7,838 nt of DNA from Alphaproteobacteria bacterium UBA828 (GTDB lineage Bacteria; Pseudomonadota; Alphaproteobacteria; UBA828): the NCBI GenBank assembly GCA_002296185.1, contig DBHM01000023.1, positions 1 through 7,838 on the forward strand, in the 5' to 3' direction. Positions 1 through 5,931 of this stretch are shown one piece after another. The position numbers and the translations under genes are program-made. How positions within the stretch are numbered: the stretch's first letter is position 1; each line of letters begins with the position of its first letter. Below the pieces are notes generated by a model. It did not search any database and was not told the origin of the DNA. It saw only the letters and a list, made by a program, of their open reading frames with translations.

Positions 1-162
1 GCATGGGAAGTAATGCAGAAACTTTTTAGAATTGAATTAGGAGCACAAAATACAGTTTTTGCAATGCCAGAAGCTCTAGCTCATCTTAATTTACTCATCT
101 GTGATAAATCCCTGATTCGAGAACAAAATAGTGAAGGAATCTGGTCTTACCATTCAAATTAA
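1..162 (+). CDS. C-terminal fragment, probable MBL-fold metallo-hydrolase
   Basis: Frame 1 is open from the first base to a TAA at 160-162, giving 53 residues of a gene whose start lies outside the window. The fragment begins AWEVMQKLF and ends in a helix-rich segment with EALAHLNLLICDKSLIRE and then GIWSYHSN. This matches the small winged-helix tail that follows the catalytic domain in many glyoxalase-II/LACTB2-like metallo-beta-lactamase-fold hydrolases, where an 'AlgEalAHLd.Lv..G.l.r' pattern is typical. The metal-binding HxHxDH motif would be upstream and cannot be checked. The segment is protein-like, reads cleanly to one stop and is followed by AT-rich non-coding DNA, so I am confident it is coding. 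The family is inferred from the tail alone. It is separated from the next gene by 303 bases including a terminator, so it is unlikely to belong to the downstream operon. Confidence 0.6.
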   Translation, partial: AWEVMQKLFRIELGAQNTVFAMPEALAHLNLLICDKSLIREQNSEGIWSYHSN

Positions 163-258
163 ATGAAATATTAATTACCCTAAAAAATAAAATCAATTGC
201 CACTTGAATAACCCATTCTATTGATTGGATAAAGAGGGTAGAGAGTTAATATAAGGCA

Positions 259-296
259 TTGATTACAATGAGAAAAAATGTTATATAATTTATAAT
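259..296 (+). promoter_or_regulatory. Candidate upstream promoter with tandem TATAAT boxes
   Basis: Two exact TATAAT hexamers lie at 284-289 and 291-296. The best -35 match is TTGATT at 259-264, 19 bases before the first box, which is longer than ideal. The -35 lies inside the dyad CATTG-ATTA-CAATG (257-270), which could be an operator. A transcript from here would start near position 296-303 and run through the hairpin and terminator before reaching the first operon gene. AT-rich DNA yields such boxes by chance, so this is tentative. Confidence 0.3.
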
Positions 297-346
297 TACT
301 CCGCCCTCCTCATATTCCAATATTAGTTAATATCTTTGGTAGTAAT
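295..346 (+). other. Nested stem-loop in the leader
   Basis: ATTACT at 295-300 is complementary to AGTAAT at 341-346. Between them, CCA plus ATATTA (317-325) pairs with TAATAT (328-333) and TGG (337-339) across a CTT bulge. The loop has only two bases as drawn, so the top pairs probably open. The result is a two-tier hairpin about 20 bases before the terminator. The spacing would suit a leader RNA or the body of a short non-coding RNA. The pairs are mostly A-T, so stability is modest. Confidence 0.35.
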
Positions 347-365
347 GAGTGTAAGACTTTTAGAT

Positions 366-390
366 AAGTTCCTCTCAGGAAACTTTTTTT
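366..390 (+). terminator. Intrinsic terminator or attenuator
   Basis: AAGTTCCT (366-373), loop CTC (374-376) and AGGAAACTT (377-385) form an eight-pair stem with one bulged A. The stem runs directly into a run of seven T at 384-390. This is a standard Rho-independent terminator shape on the plus strand. It lies 204 bases after the stop of the upstream gene and 75 bases before the operon start. It may end the upstream transcript, end a short RNA made from 296 onward, or act as an attenuator for the operon. I see no clear competing antiterminator. Confidence 0.65.
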
Positions 391-401
391 CATAAGAGCA
401 A

Positions 402-430
402 TTGCCTGTCAGGCTGTTATTCACTATATT
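402..430 (+). promoter_or_regulatory. Candidate sigma-70-type promoter of the operon
   Basis: TTGCCT at 402-407 matches four of six -35 positions. It is followed by a 17-base spacer and TATATT at 425-430, which matches five of six -10 positions. A start near 437 would give a leader of about 30 bases before the ATG at 466, including the Shine-Dalgarno site. The promoter sits just after the terminator at 366-390. The palindrome GCCTGTCAGGC (404-414) overlaps the -35 and could be an operator. Confidence 0.45.
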
Positions 431-454
431 AATCTTTGGTATCTAGCTTTCATC

Positions 455-460
455 GGGAGA
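455..460 (+). promoter_or_regulatory. Ribosome binding site fixing the amidotransferase start
   Basis: GGGAGA lies five bases before the ATG at 466. It supports that start over an in-frame TTG at 436, which would add ten residues ahead of the catalytic cysteine and so block its maturation as an N-terminal nucleophile. Confidence 0.7.
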
Positions 461-465
461 AGCAA

Positions 466-1383
466 ATGTGTGGAATAGCAGGAATAATGTACAAGCATAA
501 AGGAGCCGGCAAAGAAACCGGTGAAACTCTTATAAATATGCTTGATTGTATTCAACACAGAGGCCCAGACTCTACAGGGTTTGCACTTTACGGAGATCAA
601 CATTATGGCAAATTAAAACTCCGTTTCTATGTCGGGTATGAACAAGACAACTCTGCCATAGATCAGATTAAACAAGCATTTGAAAAACACGGAGCTTCCT
701 TAGTCGAAGAAGAGCATATTGGTGAAAACTATAGAGCCGTAGTGAATTTTACTGGAGATCTACAAAAATTTGCTTATGCAATGGAAAATTCATCTCCTAA
801 AGCTACCGTTGTTTCTATAGGGGAAAGTTTAGATATTATTAAAGATGTAGGCGGAGCCCACGATGTTGATGGAAGGTATGATGTTGCTAATTTTACAGGG
901 ACACATGCAATAGGCCATGTGCGCCTAGCTACAGAATCTGATGTCAAACCAGAAGCTGCGCATCCATTCTGGGCAACTGGATTTTCGGATGTAGCTATAG
1001 TGCATAATGGACAGATAACGAATTATTGGAAAATGAGACGTAGACTTGAACGTCGCGGTTTTGAATTTAGAACCAGTAATGATAGTGAGTTGGTAGCTGT
1101 ATATCTTGCTGAGAAGATGGCAAAGGGGGAGCCGCTTAAAGAAGCCCTCAAGAACGCTATTGACGATCTCGACGGTACTTTTTCATTTTTAGTTTCTACT
1201 AAGGATGAGATTGGATATGCAAAAGATCACTTGGCCGCAAAGCCTATGATTATGTTTGAAAATGATGACCTAATAGCCATTGCCTCTGAAGAAGTTTCGC
1301 TTAACCGATTATTTCCAGGAGAAGCACTAGATACACATGAACCACCACCGGGGAGTTATGCTACATGGTCAAAATCGACCTAG
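466..1383 (+). CDS. glxB: Class II glutamine amidotransferase subunit, GlxB/MgsA-like
   Basis: This 305-residue protein should hydrolyse glutamine to glutamate and ammonia and pass the ammonia to a partner synthase in the cytoplasm. The N-terminus is MCGIAGI, so removal of Met exposes the Cys nucleophile typical of Ntn-type amidotransferases. Further class II motifs are HRGPDS (31-36), GHVRLAT with Arg153, HNGQITN with Asn181-Gly182, and NDSE (205-208). The stretch between HRGPDS and GHVR is about 115 residues, far longer than in GlmS or PurF. I recall a similar insertion in the GlxB/MgsA family. The protein is a stand-alone domain, whereas canonical GltB carries it at the N-terminus of a polypeptide of about 1500 residues. 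The start at 466 is chosen from the Cys2 rule and the GGGAGA site. The 3' end overlaps the next gene by 19 bases, which suggests translational coupling. Family assignment is strong. Whether the complex makes glutamate or N-methylglutamate is open. Confidence 0.88.
   Translation: MCGIAGIMYKHKGAGKETGETLINMLDCIQHRGPDSTGFALYGDQHYGKLKLRFYVGYEQDNSAIDQIKQAFEKHGASLVEEEHIGENYRAVVNFTGDLQKFAYAMENSSPKATVVSIGESLDIIKDVGGAHDVDGRYDVANFTGTHAIGHVRLATESDVKPEAAHPFWATGFSDVAIVHNGQITNYWKMRRRLERRGFEFRTSNDSELVAVYLAEKMAKGEPLKEALKNAIDDLDGTFSFLVSTKDEIGYAKDHLAAKPMIMFENDDLIAIASEEVSLNRLFPGEALDTHEPPPGSYATWSKST
1351..1355 (+). promoter_or_regulatory. Ribosome binding site inside the preceding gene
   Basis: GGGAG lies nine bases before the ATG at 1365, within the last codons of the amidotransferase gene. 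It supports the overlapping start of the FMN-domain gene and translational coupling of the two subunits. Confidence 0.6.
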
Positions 1384-3323
1384 CCAAAGTCTCGGTCCGT
1401 GAAGCTAACGAAAAACTTCGCGAACTGGGAGAAAAAGGGGAAAGCGCCGAAATTATAAATCCTGATGCACGCCATCATCTAGGTGTAGGCCTGACTGCGC
1501 CCATAAATGTAAAAATAAAAGGATCCGCAGGATACTTCTGTGCTGGATTAACCGATCAAGCTCATTTTGATGTTGAGGCAAATGTAGGTTGGGGAGTTGG
1601 AGACAACATGTATACAGGCTCTGTAGTTGTCAGAGGCAATGCAGGAGCAATCCCAGGTGTTGCTATTCGAGGTGCAGAAATCGTCATACATGGAAATATG
1701 GGTTCAAGAGCCGGTCAAGTTATGAAAGAAGGAACACTATGCTGTCTAGGTAATGCTAACTTCATGGCTGGATACATGATGTATGGCGGGCGGATTATAA
1801 TACTAGGAGACTCTGGAGAACGTCTTGGTGAAGACATGTCAGCGGGAGAAATTTATGTCGCAGGAGATCTGATTTCCATGGGATCAGATGCAAAGCAAGT
1901 AGATTTGGAGCAAAGCGATGATGAAAGTGTTAGAGAATTTTTAGACCGCTACAAAATCCCGTTCAAAGGAAATTTGAAAAAAGTTATGAATGCTGGCACT
2001 AAACTTCGATACGCCAAAAGCGAAGAGCAAGTACGTAGTATTCCGTTTTTCACATTTTCAGGAACTTCTGATTATTGGAATTCTAAGATACAAGAAGATA
2101 TTCATATTAAGTCCCAAATCGGACGTTATAGAGTTAGAGGTTATGGTGGTGCGCGCCCTCTACCACACTTTAATGACATTTCTTTTCGTAAAGATATAAC
2201 GCATGCAGGGAACGATCCCGACGTAGTATCAAAAGTTGAAATGACCACTGAAGTTGGAGGAAAGTATGGAGCTAATCCATTAAAATTATCTATGCCAGTA
2301 ATGATAGCTCCCATGAGCTACGGTGCTCTTAGTCGTTCCACTAAGCAAGCAATTGCTATGGCGTCTGCTATGTCAAATATTGCTGAAAACACCGGCGAAG
2401 GCGGTATGTCAGATGCTCAAAGGGATGCAGCTGACCAGCTTATTTTTCAAATGCTAGGGGGACGTCTTGGTTGGAACATTCATGATATGCAAAGAGCAGA
2501 TGGTCTAGAAATTTATATTTCGCAGGGAGCTAAACCTGGTTTTGGCGGACAATTAATGGCTAAAAAGGTAACAAAAGAGTTAGCGACTATTAGAGGAATA
2601 CCAGAAGGAATTGACCTTAGGTCACCTTCACGCCACCCAGATATTCTTGGGGCAGATGACCTTGTAATTAAAGTTGAAGAGCTGCGAGAAGCCACAGGAT
2701 ACAGAGTCCCAGTTAGTGTCAAGCTTGGAGCAGGGCGTGTTCGTGATGATATCAAAATTGCATATAAAGATGGTTTTGACTTCGTTGAGCTTGACGGAAT
2801 GCAGGGATCTACTGGTGCAGGAGGCGCAGAGGTTGCTGAGTATGTTGGAATTCCGACAATAGCAGCAATATCCGAGGCACTTGAAGCTCTAGAAGAAATA
2901 GATGCATCAGGAAAACTTGAGATTATATTAATGGGGGGCATGAGAGACGGTATTGATGTTGTAAAGTCACTAGCACTGGGTGCCCATGCGGCAGCTGTGG
3001 GAACTTCAGTCTTAATTGCAGGCGGATGTATCGCTTGTATGCAATGCCATGTAGGTCAATGTGTAACAGGCATAGCTACTCAGGATCCAGAACATGAAAA
3101 ACGTTATAAACCCGAAGTAGAGGCTAAAAATATACACAGGTATTTAGAAGGTGTACGTTGGCAAATTGCATCTCTAACTCATGCACTTGGGCATAAAAGT
3201 GTTCATGATTTGAGTCGTGATGATCTTGTTGCACTTACTCCTGAAGCGGCTGAAATGACCAAATTGCCATATGCCCCCGAATTCAGGGATCGAGATGCAA
3301 CTGTTCGTGCCAAAGTGAGTTAA
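1365..3323 (+). CDS. GXGXG beta-helix/FMN glutamate synthase domain fusion (GlxC-GlxD, MgsB-MgsC-like)
   Basis: The 652-residue protein joins two glutamate-synthase modules. Residues about 35-175 form the GXGXG right-handed beta-helix, with repeated glycine turns such as VVVRGNAG, IVIHGNMG and IIILGDSG. Residues about 230-652 form the FMN-binding synthase barrel: MSYGALSRSTKQ (317-328), ENTGEGGMSD (341-350), KLGAGRVRDD (453-462), ELDGMQGSTGAGG (475-487) and MGGMRDG (523-529). Cysteines 555, 561 and 566 have the C-x5-C-x4-C spacing of the GltB 3Fe-4S site, with an extra Cys558. The barrel should transfer ammonia from the amidotransferase to a 2-iminoglutarate-type intermediate, or methylamine in the N-methylglutamate synthase reaction. 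The module order is reversed relative to canonical GltB, where GXGXG is C-terminal, and the GltB central domain is absent. GlxC and GlxD are usually separate proteins. The next gene starts one base after this stop, so co-transcription is almost certain. Confidence 0.88.
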   Translation: MVKIDLAKVSVREANEKLRELGEKGESAEIINPDARHHLGVGLTAPINVKIKGSAGYFCAGLTDQAHFDVEANVGWGVGDNMYTGSVVVRGNAGAIPGVAIRGAEIVIHGNMGSRAGQVMKEGTLCCLGNANFMAGYMMYGGRIIILGDSGERLGEDMSAGEIYVAGDLISMGSDAKQVDLEQSDDESVREFLDRYKIPFKGNLKKVMNAGTKLRYAKSEEQVRSIPFFTFSGTSDYWNSKIQEDIHIKSQIGRYRVRGYGGARPLPHFNDISFRKDITHAGNDPDVVSKVEMTTEVGGKYGANPLKLSMPVMIAPMSYGALSRSTKQAIAMASAMSNIAENTGEGGMSDAQRDAADQLIFQMLGGRLGWNIHDMQRADGLEIYISQGAKPGFGGQLMAKKVTKELATIRGIPEGIDLRSPSRHPDILGADDLVIKVEELREATGYRVPVSVKLGAGRVRDDIKIAYKDGFDFVELDGMQGSTGAGGAEVAEYVGIPTIAAISEALEALEEIDASGKLEIILMGGMRDGIDVVKSLALGAHAAAVGTSVLIAGGCIACMQCHVGQCVTGIATQDPEHEKRYKPEVEAKNIHRYLEGVRWQIASLTHALGHKSVHDLSRDDLVALTPEAAEMTKLPYAPEFRDRDATVRAKVS

Positions 3324-3324
3324 A

Positions 3325-5862
3325 ATGCCAATAGACCGTAAAGATAAAAATGTGAATGGCCCCCGTACACTCTTGGCCGAATTACCTGATGACACCAGTG
3401 ATATTCATTATGTTCCCGCCCCTTGCCAAATTGCCTGTCCTGTTGGAACAGACGCGCCCTCTTATATTGCATATATCTGGGATGGAGAATACGAAAATGC
3501 ATATGAAGCTATTACTGCCACAAATCCCTTTAGCTCAATTTGTGGTCGTGTTTGCGATGCGCCATGTGAACCTGCTTGTCGAAGAACCGATTCTGATGGT
3601 CCAGTACAAATAAGAAATCTTAAAAGATTCGTCATGGACAAAGTAGGCCATGATTACGACCCACCTTCGCTTCCAGTTACCAGAAAAGAAAGCGTGGGCA
3701 TAGTTGGATCTGGGCCGGCAGGGATGGTAGCCGCACATGACCTATGCGAAGCCGGATTCGAAGTACATTTGTATGAAATGACTGATCGTCTTGGTGGAAT
3801 GATGATATGGGGAATTCCTGCATTTCGATTGCCTCAATCTGTTATTCAAGAAGATATTGATAGGCTTACACATAGGTGTCCGGGGTTAAATATTCATCTC
3901 AATACTACCTTGGGAAAAGATGTAACTATTGAGCAACTTAAAAACCAACACGACGCTGTTATTCTTGCAATTGGCTCATGGTGGGGCAAGAAGATGGGCA
4001 TACCAGGTGAAGAAGATAATCGCGTGGTGGATGGAGTTCAGTTCTTGCGCGAGATTAATGCTGGAGCAAGACCTGAAATGCCAGAAACAGTTGTAGTAAT
4101 TGGCGGTGGAGATGTTGCAATGGATGCATGCAGAGCAGCATTGCGTCTTCCAGGATGTAAGAATGTAAAAGTTGTATATCGTCGAGGATCCGATGAGATC
4201 CCAGCACGAAAAATCGAACTACAAGGTGCAATCGAGGAAGGCATAGAATTTATCTATAACACCCAACAAGTATCAGTAGAGGCCTTTAACTCAGGTCTTA
4301 AATTGCATTGTTTAAAAACAGAAGATGGGCCACCTGATGATGAGGGTCGAAAGCGACCTATTATTAAGGAAGGATCTGATCATTCAATAGACTGTGGAAT
4401 GGTAATCGCTTCTGTTGGCCAAGAGGGTAAATGTGAACATTTAGATGAGAAGGGATGGATGCTGTCAGATCGTGTAAATACAAACTGGGAAGGTATGAGC
4501 ACAGAAGACCCTAAAGTATTTGCAGCAGGTGATGGTGCGTTTGGTGGGTCTACCATTGTAATGGCAATGAGCCACGGCCAAAGAGTTGCTTACTATGTTA
4601 AAGCCTTTCTTGAAGGGCGAGAAAACCCACTTCCTTATCGCACCCCACACAAAACCCGTCGTGTTGCTGTTGCTCAAGATCAGTTATGGGAAAAGCTACC
4701 ATTACAAGAACCAGTGTTTCATGGGGTAGGAGAAAACCCTATAGAATTTCCTGAAATCGAGGATACATACAGTCGAGAAGATGCGCTTAAGGAAGCAGCA
4801 AGATGTTATCGCTGTGATGCAGAAACTGGCAGCACTGATTATGCGGTAAAACATAGAGAAGATATTTTTGTAATGGCGCGCACTAACCCGCTAGATCACA
4901 AGAAGCTTAAAAGTACTATTCAAGACAGAATCAGAGCACGAGTAAATCCCTTTCCCAATGATCGAGCAGCGAGTCTAGACGATCTTACTTTTCTTCCAGC
5001 TAATCTTTCTCGACTTGTCATCGACCCTTATAGAGAGGCATGTAATACAGCTACAGACCTTGGCGAAGGTAAATTATTACTCTCTAGCCCATTTTTTGTG
5101 ACAGGCTTTGATTCAACAGAGGACGATGTAAAAAGAGACGTAGGGCGTGGTCTGGCAGGAGCTAACTGTGGGTACATAGGAGTCAAACCTATAGCTAATG
5201 ACGTAAATTGGCTTCAGTTAGTTTTACCCGGACAAATCAAACCTCATAAAGATGCCTCAGCAATTATTTATGCCATTGGCCATAAGTTCCAGTCAGTAGA
5301 GCCTGAGAGATTAAGTGAGGATCAATTGCTTGGAATGGCAATCTCTTCTTTGGAAGCTCTGCCAGAAGCTATACCTTATGCATTAGAAAATAATTTTGAT
5401 ATGTTACTTCTTGATGCCACCGGGGCCTTAGGATCACCATGGAGCGAGTTAAAAAGTGCACCTGATTTAGCCATACTCAGAGATGCAGTTAGTATACTAC
5501 GGGAGCTTGATAGGGAAGAGGAGATAGACCTTGTATACTTTGGAGGCCTTCGCTCAGGAACAGATGCGGCAAAAGTCATTGGACTCGGTGGTAAGGCAGT
5601 TGTTTACGGGGTTGTTGCAGCACTCGCAGCTGGAGGACAAATAACAGACACCCATGATATGCATTTTGAAGCAGACCGTACTAGCGATGACCGTTCAGAG
5701 GGAGTTTCAGCTATTCTCAAAGCTTGCGCAAATGAAGCCTCTATGATGGCGAGGTGTACTGGAAAAACAAACCTTATGAATATAGAGCCTGAGGATATGC
5801 GAGCTATCAGCGTAGCAACATCACAAGCTACTGGAGTTCCTGTAGCAGGCAATACTGAATAA
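3325..5862 (+). CDS. GltD-like Fe-S/FAD/NAD(P)H oxidoreductase with C-terminal degenerate glutamate synthase domain
   Basis: At 845 residues this is much longer than usual GltD (about 470). Residues 1-110 carry cysteines 34, 38, 73, 77, 81 and 85 (PCQIACPVG, then CGRVCDAPCEPAC), the N-terminal 4Fe-4S region of the GltD/DPYD/AegA family. Residues 124-160 hold the FAD fold with GSGPAG (128-133). Residues 255-290 hold the NAD(P)H fold with VVVIGGGDVAMD, and YRR (285-287) suggests NADPH. VFAAGD (398-403) is the second FAD contact. RCYRC (493-497) closes this part. From about 500 to the end the protein resembles the FMN domain of the preceding gene: TGSTDY..REDI against SGTSDY..QEDI, FDMLLLDATG against FDFVELDGMQ, and VYFGGLRSGTDAAK against ILMGGMRDGIDVVK. 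The Fe-S cysteines and the NTGEGG motif are missing there, so catalysis by this part is unlikely. The protein probably feeds electrons to the preceding subunit. The start lies one base after the previous stop; GTGAG at 3314-3318 is a weak Shine-Dalgarno site. Confidence 0.85.
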   Translation: MPIDRKDKNVNGPRTLLAELPDDTSDIHYVPAPCQIACPVGTDAPSYIAYIWDGEYENAYEAITATNPFSSICGRVCDAPCEPACRRTDSDGPVQIRNLKRFVMDKVGHDYDPPSLPVTRKESVGIVGSGPAGMVAAHDLCEAGFEVHLYEMTDRLGGMMIWGIPAFRLPQSVIQEDIDRLTHRCPGLNIHLNTTLGKDVTIEQLKNQHDAVILAIGSWWGKKMGIPGEEDNRVVDGVQFLREINAGARPEMPETVVVIGGGDVAMDACRAALRLPGCKNVKVVYRRGSDEIPARKIELQGAIEEGIEFIYNTQQVSVEAFNSGLKLHCLKTEDGPPDDEGRKRPIIKEGSDHSIDCGMVIASVGQEGKCEHLDEKGWMLSDRVNTNWEGMSTEDPKVFAAGDGAFGGSTIVMAMSHGQRVAYYVKAFLEGRENPLPYRTPHKTRRVAVAQDQLWEKLPLQEPVFHGVGENPIEFPEIEDTYSREDALKEAARCYRCDAETGSTDYAVKHREDIFVMARTNPLDHKKLKSTIQDRIRARVNPFPNDRAASLDDLTFLPANLSRLVIDPYREACNTATDLGEGKLLLSSPFFVTGFDSTEDDVKRDVGRGLAGANCGYIGVKPIANDVNWLQLVLPGQIKPHKDASAIIYAIGHKFQSVEPERLSEDQLLGMAISSLEALPEAIPYALENNFDMLLLDATGALGSPWSELKSAPDLAILRDAVSILRELDREEEIDLVYFGGLRSGTDAAKVIGLGGKAVVYGVVAALAAGGQITDTHDMHFEADRTSDDRSEGVSAILKACANEASMMARCTGKTNLMNIEPEDMRAISVATSQATGVPVAGNTE

Positions 5863-5864
5863 TT

Positions 5865-5893
5865 TTGGCGATATTCACGTTTTGATTTACAAT
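5865..5893 (+). promoter_or_regulatory. Candidate promoter for the LarA-like gene
   Basis: TTGGCG at 5865-5870 (four of six -35 positions), a 17-base spacer and TACAAT at 5888-5893 (five of six -10 positions) lie in the 69-base gap after the oxidoreductase gene. A start near 5900 would leave a leader of about 30 bases. The LarA-like gene may therefore be expressed separately from the operon, but readthrough is equally possible since no terminator is seen. Confidence 0.4.
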
Positions 5894-5897
5894 ATAG

Positions 5898-5913
5898 CTA
5901 GAAATAATTCTAG
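5898..5913 (+). repeat. Short perfect inverted repeat in the leader of the LarA-like gene
   Basis: CTAGAA (5898-5903) and TTCTAG (5908-5913) flank a four-base ATAA loop. The repeat lies at the predicted transcript start and 18 bases before the ATG. No T run follows, so it is not a terminator. It could be an operator or an mRNA-stabilising 5' hairpin, or chance. Confidence 0.4.
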
Positions 5914-5931
5914 ACGGTTAGATTGATCTTG

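Larger units (their letters stand above)
163..465. other. Non-coding, structured region upstream of the glutamate-synthase-like operon
   Basis: No convincing gene lies in these 303 AT-rich bases. The region has several inverted repeats: CATTG-ATTA-CAATG at 257-270, ATTACT (295-300) with AGTAAT (341-346) enclosing an inner hairpin at 317-339, a terminator-like hairpin at 366-390, and an 11-base palindrome GCCTGTCAGGC at 404-414. GAGGG (234-238) could also pair with CCCTC (304-308). The octamer CAATTGCC occurs twice, at 194-201 and 399-406. Two perfect TATAAT boxes lie at 284-289 and 291-296. Together this looks like a regulatory leader or a small RNA gene followed by the operon promoter. I do not recognise a known riboswitch class. 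Confidence 0.6.

Noticed and set aside
366..413. Glycine riboswitch signature (CTCTCAGG followed by A-rich tract)
   Set aside because: The rest of the consensus (a GGAGAG start and the GCCGAAGGNGCAA core) is absent, and the tract is fully explained by the terminator stem.
436..465. TTG start ten codons upstream for the amidotransferase
   Set aside because: It would bury the catalytic cysteine that must become N-terminal, and the good ribosome site is placed for the ATG at 466.
163..465. CRISPR array or transposon remnants in the intergenic region
   Set aside because: No regularly spaced repeats, terminal inverted repeats or transposase fragments are seen; repeats are short and isolated.
2513..2941. 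Minus-strand open frame of 142 codons inside the FMN-domain gene
   Set aside because: It lies entirely within a strongly conserved gene on the other strand, has a Ser/Pro/Ile-rich composition typical of antisense shadows and no recognisable domain.
5923..5931. TTG starts at 5923 or 5929 for the LarA-like protein
   Set aside because: ATG at 5932 is preferred by codon type and the extra residues (MIL) add nothing to the family alignment. An ACGG five bases before 5923 keeps the alternative barely possible.
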